A stretch of DNA of 50,427 bases from a bacterium (GTDB lineage: Bacteria; Cyanobacteriota; Vampirovibrionia; Gastranaerophilales; Gastranaerophilaceae), in the NCBI GenBank assembly GCA_017433195.1, contig JAFRHR010000012.1, forward strand, positions 1-50,427. Direction: 5' to 3'. The notes below the pieces were generated by a model, which ran no database searches, was not told where the DNA came from, and saw nothing but the letters and a program-made list of their open reading frames with translations. A program made the position numbers and the translations under genes. Every line of letters starts with the position of its first letter. Position 1 is the stretch's first letter. Shown one piece after another: positions 17,260-25,490 of the stretch.

Positions 17260-19578
17260 ATGAACAAAGAAAAATTAGTTATAAATACAATCGAAAACGA
17301 AAACAGAGTATCAACCCAAAACCTGATGCAGCAAATATGGGATGCGATAAGTGACGGCTGTACTGAATTTGATATAAATGCCTGCGGTCAGCATAATATC
17401 GGAGGCTCTGTCTGGTCAAAAGACGGAAGTGATTTGAATTTTTATATCAAAAACCCCGGGCAAAGAGTCGGCGCAATGGGTGCAAAAGGCACTAATATAT
17501 ACGTTGAAGGCTCAGCGCCTGCTGATACCGGCTGGTTAAATTCAGGCGCAAAAATTGTTGTCAATGGTGATAGCGGCGATACAACGGGACACTGTGCCGC
17601 ATCGGGGAAAATTTATATCGGCGGAAATGTCGGAACAAGAAGCGGTGCTTTGATGAAAAAAGACCCGAAATTTCCTGCTCCGGAATTATGGGTTTTAGGC
17701 TCAACGGGATCTTTCTCGTTTGAATTTATGGGAGGCGGAATTGCGGTTATCTGCGGGCTAGACTGCGAAGATATGCCGTCGGTTTTGGGCGACAGAGCAT
17801 GTGTCGGTATGGTCGGCGGAATTGTTTACGTCAGAGGCAATATCAAAAACCTTTCTGATGATGTTTTCCTGCTTGATTTGGACGAAAACGACATCGAATT
17901 TCTGAAAACAGGCTTAAAAACCTGCCTTACAGAACTCAAAAAAGAAGAATACTATGATAAACTCTGCAATTTTGAGCCTGCAACAACCCCATGGCATAAA
18001 ATTGTTGCAAAGACTTACGAAGAAAGACAAAAACAGAATAACATCTCTTTAAAAACTTTCAGAGTAAATAAATGGATGGAAGAAATAGGCGGTTCTATCT
18101 TCTCTGACCTGATAACAGACGATTTTCAATCACACGATTTGGTACAGACGGGAGATGCAAGGCTCAGAAAACCGAGCTGGAAAAACTACGCTTATTCTGC
18201 ACCGTGTGAATACAACTGTCCTATCAAAATTCCGACACAAAAAAGATTTTCTATGCTAAGAGCAGGAAAAATCAAAGAGGCGCTGGAACTCGTTTTGGAT
18301 TACAGCCCGTTCCCTGCTTCTGTCTGCGGTCAGGTTTGCCCGAACTTGTGCTTAAACCACTGTTCAAGAGGAAATTTTGACGAGCCGTTAGACGTTAAGA
18401 TGTTAGGCAGTCTTTCAAAAGACATTAAGATAGAGCCTGTGGAAATCACACACAACGAAAAAATAGCGATAATAGGCTCAGGTGTTGCGGGAATTTCTGC
18501 CGCATGGCAGTTAAGACGCAAGGGCTATTACGTTGAAATGTACGAATCTGCGGATAAAATCGGAGGCAAGTTGTCACAGGTTATACCGGAAGAAAGACTT
18601 CATAAAGAAATTTTAGAAACCGAACTCGAAAGATTTAAGAGTATCGGGGTTAAAATCCATACTTCCACAAAGGTTACTCCTAAACTTTTCAAAGAAATTG
18701 AATCAAATTTTGATGCGGTAATTATTGCTATAGGCGGTCATAACCCTGTTGTAATACCTTTTGAGGGATATGAAAGACTTATTAAGGGACTGAATTTCCT
18801 AAAAGATGCCAAAAACGGCAAGAAGTACAATTTGGGCGAAAAAGTTGTCGTAATCGGCGCAGGAAATGCCGCAATGGACGTTATAACAGAGGTCTATAAA
18901 CAGGGCGGGGTTAAAGAAGTTACCGCAATTGATATAAGAGAGCCGTCGGCATTTGAAAAAGAGATAAAAGCGGCGGAAAAATTAGGCGCAAAGATAATGT
19001 ATCCTTGTTTCACGCAAAAGATTACGGAAAAAGGCGTTTATTTAAAGGACGGAAGATTTTTAGAAGCTGACAGTGTAATTATATCTGTCGGCGACAGACC
19101 TATTTTCGACTTTTTGAATAAGGATTATTTAGATGAGAAGTCGAGAATTCAGTTTAACGAATTTATGCAGACACAGAATGAAAAGGTTTTTGTAATCGGT
19201 GATGCAATAAAACCGGGGCTTTTCACAAATGCAATAGCGGACGGAAAACACGTCAGCGATAACGTTATTAAGTTCCTGAGCCACGAAACTCTAACACCTG
19301 TTAAGGAAAAAGATTTGATTCCGTCAAAGAGAATTAAATCGGAATACTATGAGTGTTACAATTCAAATTGCGACAATGAGCAGAACAGATGTATGTCCTG
19401 CGGTTACTGCAGAGACTGCGGGCTTTGTAAACAGAGCTGTCCGCAAAATGCTATTTCAAGAATTGAAAAAGAAAACGGCAAATATGAGTACATATCAGAT
19501 CCGAATAAATGTATCGGCTGCGGAATTTGTGCCGGACTTTGCCCCTGCGGAATCTGGGAAATCGAATGGTGCCAGTAA
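17260..19578 (+). CDS. Glutamate synthase GXGXG domain fused to GltD-like NAD(P)H oxidoreductase
   Basis: 772 residues with four parts. Residues about 1-250 form the GXGXG beta-helix (GGSVWSKDGSDL, GAMGAKGTNIYVEGSAPADTG). Residues about 300-395 form the GltD N-terminal Fe-S domain (CEYNCPIKIPTQ ... CGQVCPNLCLNHC). Residues about 400-690 are the FAD/NADPH module (IIGSGVAGISAAW near 403, VVIGAGNAAMDV near 530). The C-terminal part is a double cluster (CMSCGYCRDCGLCKQSCP near 710 and CIGCGICAGLC near 750). It feeds electrons to the FMN subunit. Fusion of the third synthase domain to the small subunit makes a compact three-gene glutamate synthase. Confidence 0.93.
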   Translation: MNKEKLVINTIENENRVSTQNLMQQIWDAISDGCTEFDINACGQHNIGGSVWSKDGSDLNFYIKNPGQRVGAMGAKGTNIYVEGSAPADTGWLNSGAKIVVNGDSGDTTGHCAASGKIYIGGNVGTRSGALMKKDPKFPAPELWVLGSTGSFSFEFMGGGIAVICGLDCEDMPSVLGDRACVGMVGGIVYVRGNIKNLSDDVFLLDLDENDIEFLKTGLKTCLTELKKEEYYDKLCNFEPATTPWHKIVAKTYEERQKQNNISLKTFRVNKWMEEIGGSIFSDLITDDFQSHDLVQTGDARLRKPSWKNYAYSAPCEYNCPIKIPTQKRFSMLRAGKIKEALELVLDYSPFPASVCGQVCPNLCLNHCSRGNFDEPLDVKMLGSLSKDIKIEPVEITHNEKIAIIGSGVAGISAAWQLRRKGYYVEMYESADKIGGKLSQVIPEERLHKEILETELERFKSIGVKIHTSTKVTPKLFKEIESNFDAVIIAIGGHNPVVIPFEGYERLIKGLNFLKDAKNGKKYNLGEKVVVIGAGNAAMDVITEVYKQGGVKEVTAIDIREPSAFEKEIKAAEKLGAKIMYPCFTQKITEKGVYLKDGRFLEADSVIISVGDRPIFDFLNKDYLDEKSRIQFNEFMQTQNEKVFVIGDAIKPGLFTNAIADGKHVSDNVIKFLSHETLTPVKEKDLIPSKRIKSEYYECYNSNCDNEQNRCMSCGYCRDCGLCKQSCPQNAISRIEKENGKYEYISDPNKCIGCGICAGLCPCGIWEIEWCQ

Positions 19579-19615
19579 TATATTCCCTCTACATCATAAG
19601 TTACTTACAACAAAT

Positions 19616-20266
19616 TTAAGATATTTTCCAAGGATTTGTTAAACCTTCATATTCATCAGGAAATTGAAAATGTTTTATTTGTTTCCACCTGAACCTATAA
19701 AAATCTGTTTCCCCACTTGCAGACACTAAACTATGAACACTATAATTTTTTTGTGGAGGAGGACAAATTATAATTTCTTTTTCAGGGAAAAGTTCTTTTA
19801 CTCTTTTTACAACAGGAACATAATCATTATCTTCACTTAATAAATAAGCTATATCAAAATTATTAGTCATAGCTTTCTCAAGCAATGTAATAGCTACATT
19901 AACATCAGTATGTTTTTCTTCATGTTTAATAATTTTTTCATCCGGTCTTTTTTGCTTGCAATCGCGACAAGGATATATGGATTTTTCTTTGAATTCACCA
20001 AGAATAACTTTTATGCCTGAAGTTTTAAGTGCCTTAATATATGTACGGTGTCTTGATTGTGATTCAAGGCTTCTGTGCTTAGCTATTGCAGAAAAGAAAA
20101 TTACTTCCATATCATAAGTATCTGTTTTAAGACTACTTTCAACTGCAGATTTTAATAAAGACATATAATCAAGCCACTTAACACAAACATTTTGATATTT
20201 TTGATAATTCGCAAGTTTGTGGTAATAATTAAAACCGTCTATTAATACTAAAATCCTTTTCCCCAT
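19616..20266 (-). CDS. NYN-domain (PIN-like) putative ribonuclease, LabA/DUF88 type
   Basis: 216 residues with the NYN fold: ILVLIDGFNYYHKL (catalytic Asp near 9), a KHTDVNVAITL block (Asp near 119) and LLSEDNDYVPVV (Asp near 142). These acidic residues form the metal site of NYN nucleases. A CRDCKQKRPDEK patch near residue 98 could bind zinc only with other ligands. There is no ribosome binding site. A promoter ends 6 nt before the ATG, so the message is predicted to be leaderless. It converges with the glutamate synthase operon. RNA target unknown. Confidence 0.85.
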   Translation of the reverse strand: MGKRILVLIDGFNYYHKLANYQKYQNVCVKWLDYMSLLKSAVESSLKTDTYDMEVIFFSAIAKHRSLESQSRHRTYIKALKTSGIKVILGEFKEKSIYPCRDCKQKRPDEKIIKHEEKHTDVNVAITLLEKAMTNNFDIAYLLSEDNDYVPVVKRVKELFPEKEIIICPPPQKNYSVHSLVSASGETDFYRFRWKQIKHFQFPDEYEGLTNPWKIS

Positions 20267-20301
20267 GCAACAATTATAACTTAAATGCTTATATAACGCA
20301 A
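20267..20301 (-). promoter_or_regulatory. Promoter of the NYN gene, leaderless arrangement
   Basis: On the minus strand TTGCGT (20296-20301) and TATAAT (20273-20278) are 17 bp apart. The seventh base after the -10 box is the A of the start codon at 20266. Confidence 0.6.
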
Positions 20302-20717
20302 ACGACAGGCATTAAGCCTGTCATTTGAACCATGGAATAAATCCATGGCGAGTATATCTTTAAAAATTTTTACCTCTATGTTGACAATAATATTATTTAC
20401 GATTTTTAGGTTTTTGTCAAGAGTAGCAAGATAAACTGAGGTCTGCCGAGAATTTTATGTGTTAATATTAATCTTTCGAACAAAAAACATGATAAAATCA
20501 TTATTTCATGTTAGGATAATACAACTAAGCAAGGGTGGGCAAAATGAAATGTGCCCACCGGAATATTTAACTTAATTTGTGGGTACGCTAACGCTTTACC
20601 CACTCTACAAACTAATGAATAATACCCTTCCCAACCTTCCCTAATTAGGGAAGGAGCCTGTTGTTATTGAGCATTTGTGAAATTTACAACGGCAGATGGG
20701 TATTACTTTTATATTTA
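20302..20717. repeat. Gene-free stretch with hairpins and two dispersed repeat families
   Basis: It contains GACAGGCATTAAGCCTGTC (20306 region) and CCATGGAATAAATCCATGG, both hairpins. It then has the GGGTGGGCAAAATGAAATG...TGTGGGTACGC repeat (20532-20605; second copy at 24912-24991) and a CTTCCCTAATTAGGGAAG palindrome (20626-20660) of the GAGGAGAGGG family. I see no gene in it. Confidence 0.75.
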
Positions 20718-20749
20718 CAAAAAAACTGCCTGAAATTTATTCAGGCAAT
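20718..20749 (-). terminator. Intrinsic terminator of glnA
   Basis: Read on the minus strand: TGCCTGAA / TTCAGGCA stem, 5-nt loop, then a run of T. It lies about 90 bp after the glnA stop codon. Confidence 0.8.
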
Positions 20750-20836
20750 CGTAGTTTCTCTATGTAATATCTGCAATTTTTATTGCACCGATGTTTAATG
20801 ACTACATAATTTTTATTTTATCTTTTACCCCCCCCA

Positions 20837-22198
20837 CTATTGCATGTTGAGGTACATTTCAACTTCAAGAGGAGTTACGTAGGTTCTGAAGGTGTCACAT
20901 TCTTTCTCTTTTGTTGAGACAAATTCGTTATAAATGTGTTCACCTAAGGCATCTTGGATGATTTTATTTTGTTCGAGCAAATTGAGTGCGTCTTCTAAAT
21001 TTGCGGGAAGTGAATCTATTTTTGCACGTTTACGTTCTTTCTTTGTCATGTGGTAAATATTTTCTTCAACCTGTAATGGCGGCTCGATTTTGTTTTCCAC
21101 ACCGTCAATAATTGCGCCCAATATTACGGCTAATGCAAGATACGGGTTGCAGGAAGGATCGGGTGAACGAAGTTCAATTCTCGTTGCGTTTCCTCTCTTT
21201 GCAGGGACTCTGATTAAGGCTGAACGGTTTGCCAAACTCCACGCTAAATAAACAGGAGCCTCATATCCCGGAACGAGTCTTTTATAACTGTTTACGATAG
21301 GATTTGTAACGGCAGTGAATGATTTAACGTGTTTAAGCAATCCCCCTATACTGTACAGTGCTTCTTTTGATAACTGATAAGTCTTGTCGGGCGCATAGAA
21401 CAGGTTTTTGCCGTTTTTGAACAACGAAATGTTGCAGTGCATACCCGAGCCGTTTATACCGAAGATTGGTTTCGGCATAAATGATGCAATTGCGCCGTTT
21501 TGTTCTGCAATAGCCGTTACTGCGTACTTGAAAGTCATAATATTATCGGCAGTTGTAAGTGCATCTGCATATTTGAAATCGATTTCGTGCTGACCTCGTG
21601 CTACTTCGTGGTGAGATGCTTCAACTTCAAATCCCATTTCTTTAAGGGTTTTAACCATTATTCTTCTGAGGTTTTCACCTTTATCGACAGGTGCTGCCGA
21701 ATAATAGCCTGCTTTGTCGTAGGTGTTTATTGTTGCGTTTCCGTTTTCGTCCTGTTTAAAGATAAAGAATTCAGCTTCAGGTCCTACGTTCATTGTGTAA
21801 CCAAGTTTTTCGGCTTTGGCTATCATTTTTTTGAGGTTACATCTCGGGCAGCCTTCAAATGGTGTTCCGTCAGCGTTATGGATGTCGCAGATAAATCTTG
21901 CGACTTTAACATCGTCATTACTTCTCCAAGGGATTATTGCAAAGGTTTTTAAATCGGGATAGAAGTACATATCCGATGTTTCAATGCTTCTGAAACCCTT
22001 AATTGACGAGCCGTCAAGCATAATTTCATTATTAAGTGCGGCGTCTAACTGTTCTGCAGGAATTGAAAGGTTTTTCATAATTCCGTTAATATCGCAGAAC
22101 TCCAATTTTATAAACTCAATGTTATTATCCTGAACAATTTTTTTGATTTCACTTTTTGTTAAAGTTTTTGTGTGATCGATTATATTTTGTTTCACCAT
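20837..22198 (-). CDS. glnA: Glutamine synthetase type I (GSI-alpha-like)
   Basis: 453 residues. It contains the N-terminal beta-grasp (EFCDINGIMKNLSIP), the DGSSIKGF loop, the metal site PEAEFFIF, the ammonia/glutamate site region GINGSGMHCNISLF, and the ATP/substrate arginine motif NRSALIRVPAKRGNATRIELR. Where adenylylated GSI-beta enzymes carry NLYDLPPE it has NIYHMTKKERKRA, so adenylylation is unlikely and a GSI-alpha type is favoured. ATG at 22198 is preceded by AAGGAGG. It makes glutamine from glutamate and ammonia, and pairs with the split glutamate synthase 2.6 kb away on the other strand. Confidence 0.96.
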   Translation of the reverse strand: MVKQNIIDHTKTLTKSEIKKIVQDNNIEFIKLEFCDINGIMKNLSIPAEQLDAALNNEIMLDGSSIKGFRSIETSDMYFYPDLKTFAIIPWRSNDDVKVARFICDIHNADGTPFEGCPRCNLKKMIAKAEKLGYTMNVGPEAEFFIFKQDENGNATINTYDKAGYYSAAPVDKGENLRRIMVKTLKEMGFEVEASHHEVARGQHEIDFKYADALTTADNIMTFKYAVTAIAEQNGAIASFMPKPIFGINGSGMHCNISLFKNGKNLFYAPDKTYQLSKEALYSIGGLLKHVKSFTAVTNPIVNSYKRLVPGYEAPVYLAWSLANRSALIRVPAKRGNATRIELRSPDPSCNPYLALAVILGAIIDGVENKIEPPLQVEENIYHMTKKERKRAKIDSLPANLEDALNLLEQNKIIQDALGEHIYNEFVSTKEKECDTFRTYVTPLEVEMYLNMQ

Positions 22199-22218
22199 AC
22201 TCTAAGCCTCCTTATTTA

Positions 22219-22255
22219 TAACCCGATTATACATTTTGTACGTTTTACATGTCAA
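22219..22255 (-). promoter_or_regulatory. Consensus promoter of glnA with palindrome in the spacer
   Basis: Minus-strand TTGACA (22250-22255) and TATAAT (22226-22231) are separated by 18 bp. The spacer carries the inverted repeat TGTA-N5-TACA (22237-22249), a plausible operator. It does not match the GTA-N8-TAC spacing of NtcA. Confidence 0.65.
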
Positions 22256-22437
22256 AAAAACGTCTTGCCTTTTAATTGTAAAGTTTCAAAAAACAGACAA
22301 AAAATTACAATTTTTTATCATTTTTGGCTAAATTTTTTAAAAAATATAAAAATTTTTCACCAATTTTAGAGAAATTAACAAATTTTTATCAAATTTACCC
22401 CAATTTTCCAACGCTTTTACAAACCTTAATGTTAACA
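22256..22437. other. AT-rich upstream region of glnA
   Basis: Very AT-rich, with no open gene. It includes CAAATTTACCCCAATTTTCC near 22390, similar to elements upstream of the glutamate synthase operon. Confidence 0.4.
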
Positions 22438-22709
22438 GATTTTCGGCAGGGTGACGGCGAATAAAATGAGCCTAACCCGTAAGAGCATATAGCCCGTTCG
22501 AGCGGCAAAATCCGGCAGGATTTGAAAGCGAGTGGCAGGGCTATGCGTACCCGAATAATCCGATACACTCTGCCGAGCAAAACAATCCAGTGAATTGTTT
22601 TGCGAGAGGGGAGAACCCGTTTGAAACAAAGTTTTAAACCTGGGTTCGAATACTTTAGCGCCTATAATAAAATACCCGATAACTTTTGTTATCGGGCATT
22701 TTATGGGGC
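22438..22709. repeat. Element E1, copy 1 (about 270 bp)
   Basis: Nearly identical to 25263-25490, from GATTTTCGGCAGGGTGACGG to ATTTTATGGGGC. It contains an AACCC...GGGTTC hairpin next to TTCGAAT and a strong ACCCGATAAC/GTTATCGGG hairpin. Relative to the other copy it has a 46-nt palindromic insertion at 22566-22611 in place of 7 nt. No protein-coding evidence. Confidence 0.9.
22566..22611. repeat. Short palindromic unit inserted in E1 copy 1
   Basis: CACTCTGCCGAGCAAAAC at one end and GTTTTGCGAGAGG at the other flank a small variable palindrome. The same ends occur inverted at 50330-50375 inside a tRNA-Pro fragment. Confidence 0.8.
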
Positions 22710-22857
22710 AAGCAATGGGACAAGGCACGAACCCAATTATGCCGAACTTGCACAAATGTGTCTGCACGAAACAGAGGTTATATCTGACATAGAGAAGTGG
22801 TGTGCTTAATTTTTTAATTGTTTATGATATTATGACAACAAGAATAGGAGGGGATGT

Positions 22858-23613
22858 ATGATTAAAGTAATACCGTTAAAGTATTATGACAACGGATTTA
22901 TGACACAGGCTTTTGCTTTTGGCGGAAGCAGAGATAAAGAAAAATGCGAAGACGTTAAATATGGTTCTTCCCTGCAGAATTTCTTAATTGATGACGGAAA
23001 TGAAGTTATTTTATCTGATACGGGAATGCCGAATGATTCACCTGATATAGGCAGAAGTCCTAATGTACCTCTGACTATGGGCGATAAAGTGGCAACATTT
23101 AAAGAAGCCTTTGAAAAAACAGGATACAAGGTAGAAGATGTCAAAAAAATCGTTGTTACTCATAAACACCCCGACCACACAGGCGAATTAAGAATGTTCC
23201 CAAATGCTAAAATTTATATCTCTGAAAGAGAAGCAGACGATATGAAACTTACGGGAGATAATGTTGTGAGAGTTAAATTTACGGACGGTGCATATAAAAA
23301 TTTCCCTGAATCTCAAAGAATTACAGACACTCTTGTTATGATTAGGGCAGAAGGACATACAAAAGGTAATTCTATTTCTATTTTGGAAGATAAAGAACAG
23401 GGTTGTTATTATATGTTTCAGGGGGATGTAACATATTGTGACGCAGCACTTTTAGCAAACGAATTATCTGTTGTTGCTGAAGATAAAGAAAAAGCAAGAG
23501 AAACATTAAACAGAGTTCGTGAATTTGTAAAGAACAATAAAACAATTTACTGTTCAACCCACTGTCCTGAAGGATATTTGAATATCGAACAGCATAAAAT
23601 TATGGAATTATAG
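22858..23613 (+). CDS. MBL-fold metallohydrolase (AHL-lactonase-like group)
   Basis: 251 residues. The metal site is complete: HKHPDH (from residue 102), EGHTKGN, the bridging Asp in QGDVTYC and STHCPEG. The opening sequence and SDTGMPND block resemble the N-acyl-homoserine-lactonase-like group of the metallo-beta-lactamase superfamily. Substrate is uncertain: other members of this group act on unrelated lactones and esters. No signal peptide, so cytoplasmic. AGGAGGGG lies 6 nt before the ATG. A strong terminator follows, so it is monocistronic. Confidence 0.85.
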   Translation: MIKVIPLKYYDNGFMTQAFAFGGSRDKEKCEDVKYGSSLQNFLIDDGNEVILSDTGMPNDSPDIGRSPNVPLTMGDKVATFKEAFEKTGYKVEDVKKIVVTHKHPDHTGELRMFPNAKIYISEREADDMKLTGDNVVRVKFTDGAYKNFPESQRITDTLVMIRAEGHTKGNSISILEDKEQGCYYMFQGDVTYCDAALLANELSVVAEDKEKARETLNRVREFVKNNKTIYCSTHCPEGYLNIEQHKIMEL

Positions 23614-23651
23614 TATTTTTAATAAAAAGTACGAATATTCTTTATAACCAA

Positions 23652-23677
23652 AAAGACCTCAAATGAGGTCTTTTTTT
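23652..23677 (+). terminator. Intrinsic terminator
   Basis: AAAGACCTCA / TGAGGTCTTT stem followed by T7, about 40 bp after the MBL gene. Confidence 0.9.
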
Positions 23678-23764
23678 AATGGACAAGTTATACATCAAAT
23701 GATTATTTTGGGATAAAATTAGTTTGTACTTGCACTAAAAGAAGTCAAATAAGTAAGGTTAAAT

Positions 23765-24388
23765 ATGAAAACGATTTTATGTTATGGAGATTCAAATACA
23801 TTTGGGTTTAATCCAAAGGACCATTCAAGGTACGATGAAAACACCCGCTGGACATCAATTTTACAAAATCTTTTAGGAACTGACTACGAAGTAATAAATG
23901 AAGGAATGTGCAACAGAACAGGATTTGTTGATAATCCTGACGGTTTTTTATATTCCGGTGCAAAACATTTTCCAGAATTTATATCCAAATATGAAAATAT
24001 AGATATACTTATACTTTGGCTTGGGACGAATGATTTGATGTTTCAATATAATGTCGATTTTGAAACAGTAGAAAGCGGATTAAAAAATTTAATCGAACTT
24101 GCGCAGACAAAAGCAAAAAGAATTATTATTATGCCGCCTGTTAAATTGGATGAAAATGTTTTGAAAGGTTATTTTAGTGACAGGTTCGATGAAACAAGCA
24201 TAAAAAAATCAAAAGAAATTGTTATTGTGTATAAAAAACTTGCCCAAACTTATCATTGTGAATACTTTGATATGAATGAGTTTGTTAAACCGTCTGATTA
24301 TGATGGTTTACATTATGACGAAACTTCGCACAAAATAATAGCAAATAATGTTTTTACAAGGTTTATAATTAACAGGAGACAATATTAA
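23765..24388 (+). CDS. SGNH/GDSL-family esterase
   Basis: 207 residues with the SGNH blocks in order: GDSNTFGF (Ser10), a GMCNRT region giving the Gly, GTNDL (Asn of block III, near 94) and DGLH (Asp180, His183). The family hydrolyses acyl or acetyl esters. This arrangement is close to small arylesterase/TesA-like or carbohydrate acetylesterase members. There is no signal peptide. The gene follows the MBL gene after a terminator, so it is separately expressed. Exact substrate unknown. Confidence 0.88.
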   Translation: MKTILCYGDSNTFGFNPKDHSRYDENTRWTSILQNLLGTDYEVINEGMCNRTGFVDNPDGFLYSGAKHFPEFISKYENIDILILWLGTNDLMFQYNVDFETVESGLKNLIELAQTKAKRIIIMPPVKLDENVLKGYFSDRFDETSIKKSKEIVIVYKKLAQTYHCEYFDMNEFVKPSDYDGLHYDETSHKIIANNVFTRFIINRRQY

Positions 24389-24474
24389 TATTATTTTGTA
24401 AACTGATTAGGATATTCTAACTTATTAACTATGATATGAATTGTGGTTAAAAACTCTAAATAGGAGAACTATCA

Positions 24475-24828
24475 ATGAAAATTACAGAAACTTTTGGTAA
24501 AAATTTATATAGTATTTTTAAAATAATATTACTTATAGTATGTACCATTTCAATAGTTAAGATAGCATTTTGTGGGATAAAAATAACATCATTAAAAAAA
24601 GGTTTTATAGATATTCAATTAGACGAGAGGAGCAAAGTAAAAATAATTGATAATGATTTTGAAAATCCTATTTGGGTTCATGTTGAAACAACTGGTGAAT
24701 ATAATACCAGATTAAATAATTCAATAAAACGTTCTGAACATGAATGGAAAATGAAAAATGATGAAAATTATAGAAATGAATGGAACAAGGATTACGAAGA
24801 ATGGAAAGAAAAACGCAATATTAAATAA
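24475..24828 (+). CDS. Small membrane-anchored hypothetical protein (117 aa)
   Basis: TAGGAGAACTATCA precedes the ATG. One membrane helix (about residues 14-34, IFKIILLIVCTISIVKIAF) is followed by a hydrophilic tail ending in a highly charged segment (SEHEWKMKNDENYRNEWNKD) that should be helical. No known domain recognised. It is more AT-rich than its neighbours. It lies 86 bp after the esterase gene. Confidence 0.65.
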   Translation: MKITETFGKNLYSIFKIILLIVCTISIVKIAFCGIKITSLKKGFIDIQLDERSKVKIIDNDFENPIWVHVETTGEYNTRLNNSIKRSEHEWKMKNDENYRNEWNKDYEEWKEKRNIK

Positions 24829-24854
24829 ATTTATATAACAATGCAAGAGTTAGT

Positions 24855-25210
24855 TAGTAGGGTAGACTTTAGTCTACCTTATTATTTTGGTGGACTTCAG
24901 AAGAAGTAAGCAAGTAGGGTGGGCAAAATGAAATGTGCCCACCAAATATTTAACTTGTGGGTACGCTATCGCTTTACCCAACCTACAAGCTAATAAATAA
25001 AAAATCCCCATCAGGTATCTACGCTAAACATAGTCAAACCCCTTTTGAGGATGATAACAATTTAGAGCAAATAAATAACATTGTCAATAAACTTAAAGGC
25101 ATCTCACTCGTTTGAAACTTTGTTTCTTCCAAAGAAAAGACCTCCGCACTCTGCTCACTCGCGCTCGAACCTGACAAGGCTCCGCCTTGTGGTTCTCATC
25201 CCTACGTAAA
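24855..25210. repeat. Gene-free repeat stretch before tRNA-His element
   Basis: A GGTAGACTTTAGTCTACC hairpin at 24859 is followed by T-rich sequence. Then comes a copy of the GTGGGCAAAATGAAATG repeat (24912-24991) and a frame at 24985-25115 reading SGIYAKHSQTPFEDDNNLEQ without a start, perhaps a gene scrap. The end (25130-25200) is GC-richer, with CACTCTGCTCACTCGCGCTCG resembling the patchwork at 41.7-42.8 kb. Confidence 0.6.
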
Positions 25211-25211
25211 T

Positions 25212-25245
25212 AAAAAAGCAGATAACAAATGTCATCTGCTTTTTT
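25212..25245 (-). terminator. Hairpin, probably the original tRNA-His terminator
   Basis: AAAAAGCAGAT / ATCTGCTTTTT stem with T tails on both strands. It directly abuts the outer copy of the tRNA-His 3' end, as if it once stood immediately behind the tRNA gene. Confidence 0.7.
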
Positions 25246-25260
25246 ATGGGCGCTAGATGG
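25246..25260. repeat. Duplicated tRNA-His 3' end (att-like direct repeat, distal copy)
   Basis: ATGGGCGCTAGATGG repeats 25484-25499 (ATGGGGCGCTAGATGG) with one G missing. The shared CGCTAGATGG starts at 25251 and at 25490, an offset of 239 bp. The proximal copy is the acceptor end of tRNA-His. Confidence 0.85.
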
Positions 25261-25262
25261 AG

Positions 25263-25490
25263 GATTTTCGGTAGGGTGACGGCGAATGAAATGAGCCTAA
25301 CCCGTAAGAGCATATAGCCCGTTCGAGCGGCAAAATCCGACAGGATTTGAAAGCGAGTGGCAGGGCTATGCGCACCCGAATAATCCGATATTCAATCAGA
25401 ACCCGTTTGCGACAGCAAACCTGGGTTCGAATACTTTAGCGCCTATAATAAAATACCCGATAACTTTCGTTATCAGGTATTTTATGGGGC
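25263..25490. repeat. Element E1, copy 2, inserted behind tRNA-His
   Basis: A second copy of the 22438-22709 sequence, without the 46-nt palindromic insertion. It sits exactly between the tRNA-His 3' end and a direct repeat of that end. Its tRNA-proximal hairpin also serves as the present tRNA terminator. Confidence 0.88.
25448..25483 (-). terminator. Terminator behind tRNA-His (part of element E1)
   Basis: Minus strand: AAAATACCTGATAAC, GAAA loop, GTTATCGGGTATTTT, a 15-bp stem with one T-G pair, starting 1-2 nt after the CCA end. Confidence 0.8.

Noticed and set aside
22237..22249. NtcA box upstream of glnA
   Set aside because: The palindrome is TGTA-N5-TACA; NtcA sites need GTA-N8-TAC.
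22600..22809. Open frame ending ELAQMCLHETEVISDIEKWCA upstream of the MBL gene
   Set aside because: Its first half is element E1 sequence that is non-coding in the other copy. The C-terminal half is protein-like but too short to support a gene or an integrase remnant.
24985..25115. Open frame SGIYAKHSQTPFEDDNNLEQ without a start codon
   Set aside because: Could be a gene scrap, but I cannot assign it to any family and there is no start or ribosome binding site.
25400..25450. tRNA-like TTCGAAT with GGGTTC stem inside element E1
   Set aside because: It mimics a T-arm only; no anticodon arm or acceptor can be folded around it in either copy.
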